Below are positions 55,439-64,000 of a DNA stretch of 64,000 nt, in pieces. The DNA comes from Agarilytica rhodophyticola (lineage in GTDB: Bacteria; Pseudomonadota; Gammaproteobacteria; Pseudomonadales; Cellvibrionaceae), in the NCBI RefSeq assembly GCF_002157225.2, contig NZ_CP020038.1:1821001-1885000 (forward strand), read 5' to 3'. A program made the position numbers and the translations under genes. The number at the start of each line of letters is the position of its first letter. Within the stretch, counting starts at the first letter, position 1. Under the pieces are notes generated by a model. The model was not told the origin of the DNA. It worked only from the letters and a program-made list of their open reading frames with translations, and did no database searches.

Positions 55439-56689
55439 ATGGCGCACATCGCTGTAGATTCGGTGGTGCACCGGCCACTCAAAAAACTTATTCCCTATGC
55501 CCGTAACGCTCGCACTCATGACGATACCCAAGTCTCTCAAATCGCTGCCAGTATTGTCGAGTTTGGTTTTGTTAATCCTATCCTAGTCTCGAGTGACGGA
55601 ACGATTATCGCAGGCCATGGCCGCCTACTAGCCGCACAACAATTACAACTTGAAAAAGCCCCTGTGATTATTCTAGATCATCTAACAGAATCACAGAGAC
55701 GGGCGCTGGTTATTGCAGATAATAAACTCGCAGAAAACGCTGGATGGAACGACGAACTACTTGCCTTGGAACTTGATGATTTAAAAGACCTAGGGTTTAA
55801 TCTCGATATCATTGGCTTTTCGGATGACGAGCTAGATGAATTACTGGATTTTGATAGCGCATCGGATAGCCAGGGTAACGAGGATGAGGTGCCTGAGCCA
55901 GAAGAAAGTGTGATCAGTCAAGTCGGTGATATATGGTTGCTAGGCGATCATAAATTATTATGTGGAGATGCCACTAGCCGTGAGGATATTAATACGCTAC
56001 TGGGGGATGAGTTGGTCGATATGACCTTTACCGATCCGCCTTATAATGTGGATTATGGGAGCAACCAGCGCGATAAAATACGCTTTAATAGTCGCCCTAT
56101 ACTCAATGATAATCTAGGCGAGGGCTTTTACACATTTTTAAAAGACGCGCTAACGCATATCCTCGATAAAACTAAAGGCGCGTGTTATATCTGTATGTCC
56201 TCCAGCGAGCTGGATACCTTACAAAAGGCATTTCGCGATGCCGGTGGCCGTTGGTCGACATTTATTATTTGGGCGAAAAATCATTTTACATTAGGCCATT
56301 CCGATTATCAGCGGCAATACGAATCGATTCTCTATGGATGGAAACAGGGCAGCGACCACTTCTGGTGCGGTGATAGAAATCAAACCGATCTATGGTTTTT
56401 TAATAAGCCTAATAAGAGTGACTTACATCCTACGATGAAGCCGGTCGAGCTTGTGGAGAAAGCAATAAGAAATTCCAGTAAAAGTCGGGATATTGTATTA
56501 GACCCGTTTGGTGGCTCTGGCAGTACCTTAATTGCCTGTGAGAAAGCGAACCGCCGTGCAAGGCTAGTAGAGCTTGATCCTAAATATGTGGACGTTATTA
56601 TTCGTCGTTGGCAAGAATATTCAGGGGGGGAAGCGACAAGGCTGTTGGATTCTCTTACCTTTAACAGCCTGGAGGTAACATCGGCTTAA
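55439..56689 (+). CDS. ParB-domain DNA methyltransferase (beta class)
   Basis: About 416 residues from ATG 55439 (taagg seven bases upstream; a TTG at 55433 is less likely). Residues 1-100 are a ParB/Srx-like domain ('IAASIVEFGFVNPILV', 'IAGHGRLLAA'). A catalytic DPPY (199-202) precedes the SAM-binding DPFGGSGS (355-362), the beta-class order for N6-adenine or N4-cytosine methyltransferases. No restriction partner is nearby, so it is probably an orphan phage methylase that protects or regulates DNA. Confidence 0.88.
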   Translation: MAHIAVDSVVHRPLKKLIPYARNARTHDDTQVSQIAASIVEFGFVNPILVSSDGTIIAGHGRLLAAQQLQLEKAPVIILDHLTESQRRALVIADNKLAENAGWNDELLALELDDLKDLGFNLDIIGFSDDELDELLDFDSASDSQGNEDEVPEPEESVISQVGDIWLLGDHKLLCGDATSREDINTLLGDELVDMTFTDPPYNVDYGSNQRDKIRFNSRPILNDNLGEGFYTFLKDALTHILDKTKGACYICMSSSELDTLQKAFRDAGGRWSTFIIWAKNHFTLGHSDYQRQYESILYGWKQGSDHFWCGDRNQTDLWFFNKPNKSDLHPTMKPVELVEKAIRNSSKSRDIVLDPFGGSGSTLIACEKANRRARLVELDPKYVDVIIRRWQEYSGGEATRLLDSLTFNSLEVTSA

Positions 56690-56692
56690 CCT

Positions 56693-56971
56693 CTAGGGTG
56701 AGGTTAGCCGTGTGCAAATACGGAGGGCTTCCTTATCCCAGTCATTATTGTTGTAGTCGATGCGCTGTGTGATGACTTCGCTTAAAAAGTCTCGAATGAT
56801 GGGGCGTATATCAAAATCACCCTCCAATGCTTCGAGAAGATCGTATAAATCATCGTCGCCGATAATGTCGACTAAATGATGAGTCGCTTGGTTGCACGGT
56901 ATTGGCTTTTTCATCAATACTTGCAAGTCGTTTGCGATTTTTTTTGTTTTAGGTAATGCCCATGTGCCCAT
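56693..56971 (-). CDS. Hypothetical small protein under the shared promoter
   Basis: A 92-residue protein with an acidic middle ('DIIGDDDLYDLLEALEGDFDI'). Converges with the methylase gene, with three bases between. Upstream lies copy A of the repeated promoter element. A gaggaa site precedes the ATG region. Unknown family. Confidence 0.6.
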   Translation of the reverse strand: MGTWALPKTKKIANDLQVLMKKPIPCNQATHHLVDIIGDDDLYDLLEALEGDFDIRPIIRDFLSEVITQRIDYNNNDWDKEALRICTRLTSP

Positions 56972-57004
56972 TTTAATTTCCTCGCTTGATGTGTTTCTGT
57001 AGGG

Positions 57005-57045
57005 ACATTAACGCTCGTTTCGACGACTACATCAAGTCATTGGTG
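57005..57045 (-). promoter_or_regulatory. Shared promoter-like element, copy A
   Basis: On the minus strand: gacttgatgtagtcgtcg, then aaacgagcgttaatgt. A -35-like ttgatg and a -10-like taatgt are about 17-18 bp apart. It lies upstream of the 56693-56971 gene and is one of four related copies (also 58554, 59083, 60426). The rest of the 56972-57375 gap is AT-rich and gene-free. Confidence 0.6.
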
Positions 57046-57375
57046 CATATATTTTATCGGAAGCTGAAACTATTTTATAATAGGAAGAATGTTTATTATT
57101 ATACTTAGAAAAAATTTTTATTTTTATCTCGGTACATAAGAAGTATCTGATAATTGTGACTATCCCGCCATTGTGAATTAACATGTGACAAAAGTAATAG
57201 TTTAGAGGGGGGCACATTATATGTATTTATAATTTATTCTATAAAAACCGTTCTATTAGTAATAGTTGTTGTGACATTATTTTATTCTCATAGTGTAAAT
57301 TGCATTAAAAAAAGCAAACTGTTTGAATCTATATCCTACAAAGGTTTGTAATTTTTAAGATATGTAAGAGTTTCT

Positions 57376-58422
57376 ATGACAATACCATCTGCATCTATTC
57401 ACTTAAGAACCCCGAATTTCACGCACACAGAAGATTCAAAGAAAACAAATCTTTCGAATGCACTTACGCTTAGTCACGTAAGGCATTCAGAGCCTATTTA
57501 TAGAGCACCCACTTTAAATCTAGCTATGCCTGCCAATATTTTTAGTGCCGGGCCAAAGCTCAAAGCTTTTGACCACATGTCTCCAGTGGGATTAAATATT
57601 GCTCAACAGATAAAAGGCGGTAAATTAAAAGAAGTATCTCAAGAGATTATTGATATTCGTGGTAGGGTTGAAGACTTTAAGCTTTTCCAACATGGATTTG
57701 AATTTAGGCAGCTACCAAGTAGGCTTCATGACCTGATACGATCTATTCGAGATGGAAAGCATAGTGAAGGCGACATGGATAAGTTAAAACACGAGATAAC
57801 AAAACTCACGGAAAAATATCTAGATGATTTAGGCGAGGATGTTATCGCTGTTCCTCTCGGGATGGTATCTCGTTCTAGTAAACCAAGAGGCCCATCAGGA
57901 AAAGCTGATGTTGTCGGTGGAGTTAAAAAAAGAAAACCTTCAGTTATCCCTCATGTCGACTTTACGTTAGAAAGAAAAGCCGACGTTAAACAGGTTTTTA
58001 CAGCTTTCCATTCGAGTTGGGATAAAAATTTTGCAGATAAAATTGGTAAAAGTGACTATGAATTAGTTAAAATGATTAATGTCTGGACACTGCAGGATGA
58101 AGTAAATGAATCTAACCCATTATTTGTATATGATAATAATACTGTTAAAGATCAAGATGTGATGGGTGTGACAGCGTCTCGAAAATATAAAGATAAGTTT
58201 TTTCCTGCCGGAATTATTGATAAAAAAGAATCTAATAAAGCATATTGGTTATCCAATATGTCTATTGGTGATAGCATTATTTTCGACACAGGCAAAACAC
58301 TCCATTCTTCTTTTCGTATCCCTGGGCAATCTGACTTAGCTTTTAGAAATAGTACAGATTTGAGAATAGCATTCGTGAAAAAAGTCGCTGATGGAGATGG
58401 AGTCAGAATTCTTGATAAATAA
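57376..58422 (+). CDS. CmcJ/NvfI-like 2OG-Fe(II) oxygenase-type protein
   Basis: A 348-residue protein. The N-terminal 180 residues are unknown; the C-terminal half follows the CmcJ/NvfI oxygenase pattern: 'PHVDFT' (H193-x-D195), 'MINVWT....ESNPLFVYDNNTVKDQDV' (233-261), 'WLSNM..GDSIIFDTGKTLHSSF' with His310, and 'DLRIAFVK' with Arg330. These can supply the HxD...H iron triad and 2-oxoglutarate Arg. It sits alone, forward, among minus-strand genes, just beside a promoter copy left without a gene. Probably acquired cargo; substrate unknown. Confidence 0.6.
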   Translation: MTIPSASIHLRTPNFTHTEDSKKTNLSNALTLSHVRHSEPIYRAPTLNLAMPANIFSAGPKLKAFDHMSPVGLNIAQQIKGGKLKEVSQEIIDIRGRVEDFKLFQHGFEFRQLPSRLHDLIRSIRDGKHSEGDMDKLKHEITKLTEKYLDDLGEDVIAVPLGMVSRSSKPRGPSGKADVVGGVKKRKPSVIPHVDFTLERKADVKQVFTAFHSSWDKNFADKIGKSDYELVKMINVWTLQDEVNESNPLFVYDNNTVKDQDVMGVTASRKYKDKFFPAGIIDKKESNKAYWLSNMSIGDSIIFDTGKTLHSSFRIPGQSDLAFRNSTDLRIAFVKKVADGDGVRILDK

Positions 58423-58553
58423 AAAATATTAAATATAAAACGCTGAAATTACGTTGTAATAAGACTATTGATTTACTATACGAAGGTGTGCCACATATTT
58501 TAAAATGTTGGCGCACTCATTTTCTCTACGTTGCGTTTCGTGTTTAAGTCCGG

Positions 58554-58592
58554 ACATTGACGCTTTTGTGAGACACATCAAGTCAATGATGG
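58554..58592 (-). promoter_or_regulatory. Shared promoter-like element, copy B (no gene behind it)
   Basis: On the minus strand: catcattgacttgatgtgtc, followed by agcgtcaatgtcc. It is like copies A, C and D but points toward the 3' end of the forward 57376-58422 gene, with no minus-strand gene to drive. It may be a leftover of a replaced gene. Confidence 0.5.
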
Positions 58593-58676
58593 ATAAATAT
58601 TGAGGTAGGAAGTGCTATTATATTTTTAATTATTTATTGATGGAGGCTAAATGTTAGCCTCCCAATATCTGTATCG

Positions 58677-59048
58677 TTAGATATCGTCCATTTCTTTAAC
58701 GATGCTAGGTATATCAACACTACGATTCGCAATAGCATTGAGTGTATGAATATCAAAACAATCGAGCATTGCTGTCATCCTCTTAATTATTAACAAATGG
58801 GCTTGAGTTGCCCAATTGTTGGTATTAGCAATATATTCCGCTTTAAATACATCTGACCCGACAAAACCTTTTAACGTTACTTTAATTTCAGCTTTATGTT
58901 TATAGGTTTCATTGTATTGTTCTGCATTGTTAATATTTTTAAGGTCATCATCGGTAAAATAGTCAATATATTCTTTAAAATGTTTGCGGTCTTCTGGGTA
59001 AATAATCTCTAGTACTTTATTAGTAAGCGCTAATCGTAATTCAGTCAT
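58677..59048 (-). CDS. Hypothetical protein under the shared promoter
   Basis: A 123-residue soluble protein, helical at both ends with a central beta segment ('IKVTLKGFVGSDVFKAEYI'). A caaggag site precedes the ATG. Copy C of the repeated promoter is upstream. Unknown family. Confidence 0.6.
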   Translation of the reverse strand: MTELRLALTNKVLEIIYPEDRKHFKEYIDYFTDDDLKNINNAEQYNETYKHKAEIKVTLKGFVGSDVFKAEYIANTNNWATQAHLLIIKRMTAMLDCFDIHTLNAIANRSVDIPSIVKEMDDI

Positions 59049-59082
59049 GGCAATAACTCCTTGAGTTGTTTTTTATGTTGTT

Positions 59083-59123
59083 ACATTAACGCTCTCTTCG
59101 ACGATTACATCAAGTCAATGATG
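59083..59123 (-). promoter_or_regulatory. Shared promoter-like element, copy C
   Basis: On the minus strand: gacttgatgtaatcgtcg, then aagagagcgttaatgt, nearly the same as copy A (ttgatg, 17-18 bp, taatgt). It lies 35 bp upstream of the 58677-59048 start. Confidence 0.6.
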
Positions 59124-59140
59124 TAGATTTTTAAACTTAG

Positions 59141-59512
59141 CTAAATAGCAAGCAGCGTGTGCCGCCAGAGATCATTAGCATAGATATAAATATGATGGAC
59201 GTTAGCTTTAACACCTTCGTCTAGTGCAATGCCGATATCTTTATATGTGGTATTAGGGTGGTGGTTTTTGTGGCCAATCGTAAAAAGACGAATACTGTCG
59301 GCATATAGGGTATGAATATTGCCACCTTGGATAAGTTGATAGATGCTATCTAATGTGTTGTAGTGTTGATGCAAAATATCACCCAGGCCGCCCTTATGAT
59401 TATTATTATGATGGTTATAAAAACAATAGACGGCGTGATAAGTGCTTTTGTTTTTTACTAGCAACATGGCTTTGCTTGTATCTATTTTTACCTCTGGATT
59501 TTTTGCTGTCAT
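59141..59512 (-). CDS. Hypothetical His-rich protein
   Basis: About 123 residues from ATG 59512 (aaaggaa eight bases upstream; the frame is open to 59554). It has a 'YCFYNHHNNNHKGG' cluster and further His pairs, so metal binding is possible. 'AMLLVKNKSTYHAVYCFY' and 'YIYANDLWRH' suggest alternating strands. Unknown family. Its promoter was not identified. Confidence 0.55.
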   Translation of the reverse strand: MTAKNPEVKIDTSKAMLLVKNKSTYHAVYCFYNHHNNNHKGGLGDILHQHYNTLDSIYQLIQGGNIHTLYADSIRLFTIGHKNHHPNTTYKDIGIALDEGVKANVHHIYIYANDLWRHTLLAI

Positions 59513-59635
59513 TATCGGAGTTCCTTTGGCGGATTGTAGGGTGTTGTGTTCCATTCAGGCGTCACTTACTGACAAGGTCAATTCAATAAAGCGCTGTTTT
59601 ATATTTTTTTGGACAGGTTAATGACGGGGTAATAT

Positions 59636-60061
59636 CTAATGCGTGTTGTCTTTTTTTAATGTGTATTTACGCGATCCATCGCTATCTCTAGAGGAAACAA
59701 TAGTATGTCCTTTAGTTTTTAAAGTACTTATAGCGCCCCTTACGCTATGTTTCTGCCAAGAGGTAGCCTCGCATAAAGCCTCAAGCGTTGCCCCTTCCTT
59801 GGCGCTCACAAGCTGGAGAATAATATCATTCTTGCTCGTTTTGCTTTTCTCCCTAGGTGCAAGGCCAATAGCTTTAAATCCGTTGGCGTTAATAGTGTAG
59901 TCACCGTTCTTCTCGTCGATAAATTGTTTTTTGAGAAGGCTGTTAATAACACGCGACTCGATGCCTTTATTGATAGTGTTCGGCAGCGGATAAATCGAGC
60001 CTGTTTCTCTTTGTGCCGCGTTCGCTAAAATGGTGGTTTGTGTATTCGTGAGTTTTATCAT
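59636..60061 (-). CDS. DUF3489 winged-helix protein
   Basis: A 141-residue protein of the DUF3489 family. The signature 'GATLEALCEATSWQKHSVRGAISTLK' and a C-terminal 'RKYTLKK' define a winged helix; the N-terminal half ('LTNTQTTILANAAQR') is the usual leader domain. Such proteins are common in prophages and probably bind DNA; biochemical role unknown. Confidence 0.82.
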   Translation of the reverse strand: MIKLTNTQTTILANAAQRETGSIYPLPNTINKGIESRVINSLLKKQFIDEKNGDYTINANGFKAIGLAPREKSKTSKNDIILQLVSAKEGATLEALCEATSWQKHSVRGAISTLKTKGHTIVSSRDSDGSRKYTLKKDNTH

Positions 60062-60148
60062 AATGATTGTCTCGGTATTTACTGGATGATTTTTATTGGC
60101 GTCGTGGGGTAGTCGAGAGACTAAAAAATGTAGCCTCTCTTTTTATTT

Positions 60149-60388
60149 TTAACGTTTAGCTGTGTTTCCTGGCGCATATTCGCCTTCTTTAAATACTTTA
60201 TCGGTAAGATGATTTAGTAATTCGGCATAATCGGTAATGTCGGTAACATGCCCCCAATGTATCTTGTTTTGGTTAACGTTAAAGAATTCATCGCTTTTCT
60301 GCTGCAGGCGTTGTAGCGCCTTATCAATCTGTTGCTTTTTAGCTATAAATTCTGCTGTTGGGCTTTTGGGGTCATCAGGGTTAAACAT
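60149..60388 (-). CDS. Hypothetical helical protein under the shared promoter
   Basis: A 79-residue protein, largely one coiled-coil-like helix (residues about 12-38: 'IAKKQQIDKALQRLQQKSDE') and a polar tail. Copy D of the repeated promoter lies upstream. Unknown family. Confidence 0.55.
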   Translation of the reverse strand: MFNPDDPKSPTAEFIAKKQQIDKALQRLQQKSDEFFNVNQNKIHWGHVTDITDYAELLNHLTDKVFKEGEYAPGNTAKR

Positions 60389-60425
60389 AATATTTTTCTA
60401 TCTCGCTTATTGTGTATTTGTAGGA

Positions 60426-60460
60426 GCATTAACCCTTCGTTTGAGCGTTACATCAAGTGG
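60426..60460 (-). promoter_or_regulatory. Shared promoter-like element, copy D
   Basis: On the minus strand: ccacttgatgtaacgctc, followed by aagggttaatgctc. The most diverged of the four copies but with the same ttgatg and ttaatg boxes and spacing. It lies upstream of 60149-60388. Confidence 0.5.
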
Positions 60461-60577
60461 TTTTTAGCTGATTTTTTAAGGTGTTTTTTATTTATTTGTT
60501 TATGAGTTTTTTGTTAAATACTGCTTGATTTTTTCTGCTATCTGAGCGATGGCCCTATTAATTATCGGAGCACCTTT

Positions 60578-60820
60578 ATGGGAATCTCTATTCGTGCCTA
60601 TGCCCGCCATCGGGGTATTTCTGATACGGCGGTACGTAAAGCTATCAAGGCTGGTCGTATTACAAAAGAAGGTGATGGTTCCATTGATGTGGAAAAAGCG
60701 GATAGAGAATGGCATATGAATACTGATACTACTTTTTCTCATCCGAACGAAGAAAGTTACCATAGCCAACAACAGCGTCCGGTATCTCAGGCAGCCGTAG
60801 ATGCTGTTTATGAAACTTGA
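60578..60820 (+). pseudogene. Truncated Nu1-like terminase small subunit/packaging HTH protein
   Basis: An 80-residue ORF with the N-terminal HTH of Nu1-type packaging proteins: 'SIRAYARHRGISDTAVRKAIKAGRI' and 'IDVEKADREW' are recurrent in that family, which is normally about twice this length. Here it stops after 'AAVDAVYET'. No large terminase follows; non-phage genes do. It is best read as the leftover left edge of a packaging module. A cggag site precedes the ATG. The following gap (60821-61173) shows no gene. Confidence 0.6.
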
Positions 60821-61173
60821 TCAGTGTGTTTAGGTGAGATGTGTTCAAATAATAAGTGGAGATTCTTGATGTAATTCTTGGACGCTAAGTATTCAACGAA
60901 CACTCAATAATACATCATAAATTATTAAAAAGGGTGATGCGAATATTTATACTTGGTCAGTGTATCAACGTTTACTGCTTTCAGGGTGATAATCAAATAA
61001 GTACTTTTTTTTGTATTGATTCGCTCGAAGGATAATGCGGTAAGAGCTGGGTTGAATAGATGCCAACTCTTACCCGATTTATGCTGTAGACTTAATACAT
61101 TAATGCCTTATCGATTGAGATACTACATCTGCACTTTGAATGTGAGTTAACAACAATACTTCACGACACCTTT

Positions 61174-62373
61174 CTACCGCCGCCTACTTTTTTTAATCAT
61201 TGTGTTAATGGAAATATGGGGCCACCGAATACGACCAGGGAGATCATCTGAACGAATCACATGAAAGTCTAACAAAACGGTTTGTAAATATTGCATCACC
61301 ATTTTGGGTTCGTCATCATAGTCTCCTGTGTCTTCTAATTCATGAATCCAGAACGTGGATCGCATAGCCGCTGCGTTAGCTTGTTTGGTGACAAAGGGGA
61401 TATTGAGAATACCCCCTGTAGCAAAGTCAGTATCGAAATAAATCTTGGTCGTCTTCTTGATGGGGAACTTCCCCTTAACTTTGAAATTTTTGATCTCTAA
61501 GACGTGTTTGAGATCACTAAACAACCGTGCTTGAGGTACTACCGGGTTAAATTCATCAGGCGTACCTTTGTCAATAATTGTTTTTCGGTAAGGTTCGAGG
61601 TAAGAAGAGTTATCTAAATCCTGAGTTGTCCCTTGAGGCATACCTATACGGAAACTATCTTTTGGCAGTAAAAGATAATCACGCATTGCTGTATCGGCAG
61701 CATCACCATCCTTCGCACAAATAATTTTCTTAAGCTCGGTTTTTGAGTACTCTAAAACCTCACAGCTACCCAGTGCCAAAACAGAGTTCCCGTGAGGGAT
61801 AGTCGCTAAACGCGCTAGATTTAACGGTACGTTTCTCACCGTTGGCTTTCTTTGTATGGTTGTTTCTATAGGATCTGTCATACGCAAAAATAAGCCTGGC
61901 TCATGATGGATTTTTTTTCTTATTTTCCCTGTCTCCTTTGGTCTATCTTCAGGAGGTACATCCGGAAAACTGATAGCTTCTACCTGCTCTATTTCCTGAA
62001 TGTAGTCCAGTGTTAGCGCAAACTGGTCAACAGTTTTAAACGTACCTGCATCAACATCATCACTTCTATGGCAGACCCCGTCATTTTTATCTTTTTCAAC
62101 AGGTGCAACCCCTCGGTTTGGCGCCCCTTTATCCGCAATCGTGAACTTTAATTTTTCTTTATATTTGTTCGTTAATACACGGTAGCCGCGTGATCGTGCC
62201 TGATCAGCATCTTTAAAGGGGAGCGCAATAAGATTGTAGCCAAATTGTTTTTTGGGATTTTTCCAGACGCCTTCAGGAAGCCACTTATAGGGGCCTAGAT
62301 CCTCATCGCCACTCACCGCAGGTTCTATTGAACGTTCCATCTGCTTCACTTTGTCTTTCCAGTCCTTCATCAT
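61174..62373 (-). CDS. Unknown 399-residue protein
   Basis: A soluble protein with a taggag site before the double ATG. I see no signal peptide. The segment 'HHEPGLFLRMTDP' followed by 'LARLATIPHGNSVLALG' resembles lipocalin-like heme-binding peroxidases as I remember them, but this is weak. The C-terminus is very basic (Lys-Lys-Ser-Arg-Arg-Arg). It lies outside the prophage genes and converges with nothing nearby; probably host or accessory. The gap to 62703 shows no other gene. Confidence 0.55.
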   Translation of the reverse strand: MMKDWKDKVKQMERSIEPAVSGDEDLGPYKWLPEGVWKNPKKQFGYNLIALPFKDADQARSRGYRVLTNKYKEKLKFTIADKGAPNRGVAPVEKDKNDGVCHRSDDVDAGTFKTVDQFALTLDYIQEIEQVEAISFPDVPPEDRPKETGKIRKKIHHEPGLFLRMTDPIETTIQRKPTVRNVPLNLARLATIPHGNSVLALGSCEVLEYSKTELKKIICAKDGDAADTAMRDYLLLPKDSFRIGMPQGTTQDLDNSSYLEPYRKTIIDKGTPDEFNPVVPQARLFSDLKHVLEIKNFKVKGKFPIKKTTKIYFDTDFATGGILNIPFVTKQANAAAMRSTFWIHELEDTGDYDDEPKMVMQYLQTVLLDFHVIRSDDLPGRIRWPHISINTMIKKSRRR

Positions 62374-62702
62374 TTTTCTCCTAAATATAGTGGTTTCAAT
62401 ATAAAAGTTAACGAATAATACTTCTTTTATCTATAAGATCATGTCCGGCCATAGCTCATGTATTTATCTAATGAGTCAAATAATACTGATATGCTAAAAA
62501 TTCAGAAGTAATATCTTGATTGTATTGCTTTACAGAAAGCACATCCTTCCGTTTATATTTTGGGTTAAAACTCCTTCGTCCCATGATGACAATATTTTAT
62601 TTGAACTACAGATACTATACTCGTTATATCAATGTCCACGCAGTAAAAATATGTTTTCTTCTGCACTATGTTTAACCCTAAAAATAACCATTTATTTTGT
62701 TA

Positions 62703-63749
62703 TCAAAGTCGATAGCTTATGGCAATTTTTTGTGGAACATGACTAAATACTGTCTTTCTCCACATGGAAGAGTTAAGTAACTTCGTAAATAATGGTCTGA
62801 ATAATATGTTTTTCAGGTATACATCAAAGACTCTAATACTAAGAGCAGTCGTTAAAAATATAATCGTGTAAAGTAAGAATTCTGATTGAATATTTAAGCC
62901 GTATACAACGAGGAGTATCAACGGAAAGTGCATAAGGTAGAGCGGATACGATAAATCACCCAGGTAATTCAGTACACTTCTTATAGATCCGCTGATTGTG
63001 ATATGGTGTGAAAATAACAGTATTAGGTAAGTGCCGCCTAATGTTACTATATTTAATGGGTGAGTAAAATTACTGCTGAGCACTAGCAGAGTTATGCAGA
63101 GCACACCGCCAATAAAATCTAGCTTTGGTTCTCTTTTGTATAAGCAGAAACCCAATAGCCAAATCCATAAGTATTTAAGCGCATTAAATTTAAGTAACAT
63201 GACGTAAAATATACTAGCTTCAGGTTTACTCGGTAAAATATACACAATAGCTGAAATGGCAATCAGCGTGTATAAATATTTCTTTTTCATAAAGCAGAAA
63301 ACAGGAGCTAAAACATAGAAGAAAAATTCGATGCTTAATGACCAGAAAGGGCCGTTATATACTAATGCTTTAACAAAAAACATTTGTGTCATTAGCATAT
63401 TGCCGATAACTTTCCCCCAACCATCTGCTGGATATATCGGATTATCCGTAGTTGAGACGATAAAGCTCTGTACGAAAAGAGTTAACAATAAGGCACCAAA
63501 ATAGAGTGGGTAGATTCGGAGTAGCCGTCTCAGTATAAACCCTTGGGGCCTACTTTCGATGGATGCGGCAATTGAAAAACCAGAAATTAATAAAAACGCA
63601 GCGACTGACGCTTTTGCCCCAAACATGTAAAATGCTGCTGCAATGCTTCCTGGTGCATAAAAATCTATATGGGCAGTCATGACGATCCAGGCAAGAAAAA
63701 AACGTACTCCTGCGAGTAAAGACCAATTGACGGGGCTTGAATTATGCAT
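62703..63749 (-). CDS. Acyltransferase-3 family membrane protein
   Basis: A 348-residue integral membrane protein of the OafA/acyltransferase-3 family, with about ten membrane segments. 'RFFLAWIVMTAHIDFY' near residues 16-31 holds the conserved His; 'RRLLRIYPLYFGALLL' and 'WSLSIEFFFYVLAPVF' are further hallmarks. Such enzymes O-acylate surface polysaccharides, changing phage or host recognition. A ggagag site precedes the ATG. The last 250 bp of the window have no gene. Confidence 0.85.
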   Translation of the reverse strand: MHNSSPVNWSLLAGVRFFLAWIVMTAHIDFYAPGSIAAAFYMFGAKASVAAFLLISGFSIAASIESRPQGFILRRLLRIYPLYFGALLLTLFVQSFIVSTTDNPIYPADGWGKVIGNMLMTQMFFVKALVYNGPFWSLSIEFFFYVLAPVFCFMKKKYLYTLIAISAIVYILPSKPEASIFYVMLLKFNALKYLWIWLLGFCLYKREPKLDFIGGVLCITLLVLSSNFTHPLNIVTLGGTYLILLFSHHITISGSIRSVLNYLGDLSYPLYLMHFPLILLVVYGLNIQSEFLLYTIIFLTTALSIRVFDVYLKNILFRPLFTKLLNSSMWRKTVFSHVPQKIAISYRL

Positions 63750-64000
63750 CCTAACTCTCCATGTCGTATATGAAACTAGCTTTTTAATACAAGAGGTCGT
63801 CGGCGTAGTTCTTTTTTATAAAAATGATGACGCTAAGTGTTCAAAGTAAAAGGCTAGTAAGGTCTACCTATATTAAGAAAACGTCGTATTGACTACCCAT
63901 TCCTTATGTAAGCTTGGAAAACTGTTTTTATCTTTATTTCAATTATTTACCAAGTGCGCTTAGTATAGTGTTTTTTTAATAGTTGTCTACAGTGGCGATA

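Noticed and set aside
57032-57217. 61-residue minus-strand ORF
   Set aside because: It overlaps the promoter copy A region and has no start signal.

Overview
The window reads as chromosomal accessory DNA of a gammaproteobacterium. The evidence is a P2-family tail module, a type I-F style CRISPR array (28-bp repeats, 32-bp spacers), an SpvB/RHS toxin and integron-type attC sites. I cannot name the genus. Base composition is moderately AT-rich, with very AT-rich intergenic stretches around 20-27 kb and 33-41 kb. I see no core housekeeping operon, tRNA or rRNA.

Layout. (1) 1-7.5 kb: the right part of a P2-like prophage or tailocin, in the order sheath (cut by the window edge), tube, small ORF, gpE with a -1 frameshift extension, tape measure, gpU, gpX, gpD, two membrane proteins and a GH24 lysozyme. 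(2) 7.5-20.1 kb, minus strand: a cargo block holding paralogous pairs of HTH proteins, unknown proteins and Imm11-like proteins. It continues into a protein of about 2,800 residues (signal peptide, FN3, SpvB, VCBS and RHS regions, C-terminal lipase-like domain). A small membrane protein starts on the toxin's stop codon and is the candidate immunity protein. (3) 20.4-25.4 kb: a hydrolase, a membrane-bound Fis-type regulator, an orphan CRISPR array without cas genes, and a nucleotidyltransferase pair. (4) 25.7-32.6 kb: small membrane genes, a candidate structured RNA with a 29-residue hydrophobic ORF, and a 1,524-residue nuclease-STAND ATPase that looks like an anti-phage defence protein. (5) 32.8-40.8 kb: a cluster of mostly unknown or decayed genes, many secreted, with several attC-like hairpins. 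It resembles an integron cassette relic without an integrase.

(6) 41.1-60.8 kb: a second, apparently defective prophage or integrative element. It opens with a serine recombinase block (small ORF, DUF2924, recombinase, HTH gene). A forward replication block follows: HTH protein, Sak4-like ATPase, SSB-like protein, helicase with an intein in its Walker A motif, DUF6511, primase/RepA-like ATPase, RuvC-like nuclease, DUF6362 and ParB-methylase. Beyond it lies a set of small minus-strand genes, several behind a shared promoter-like repeat, mixed with forward cargo genes (one a likely 2OG/Fe(II) oxygenase). It ends in a truncated Nu1-like terminase fragment. No capsid or large terminase gene is seen. 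(7) 61-64 kb: an unknown protein and an acyltransferase-3 membrane protein.

The left element supplies a contractile tail and lysis, followed by toxin cargo. The middle holds defence and cassette material. The right element keeps integration and replication functions but has lost packaging. The most interesting items are the RHS-lipase/immunity locus with its upstream paralogous cluster, the nuclease-STAND gene next to a candidate RNA, the attC relics, and the repeated promoter set in the second element.
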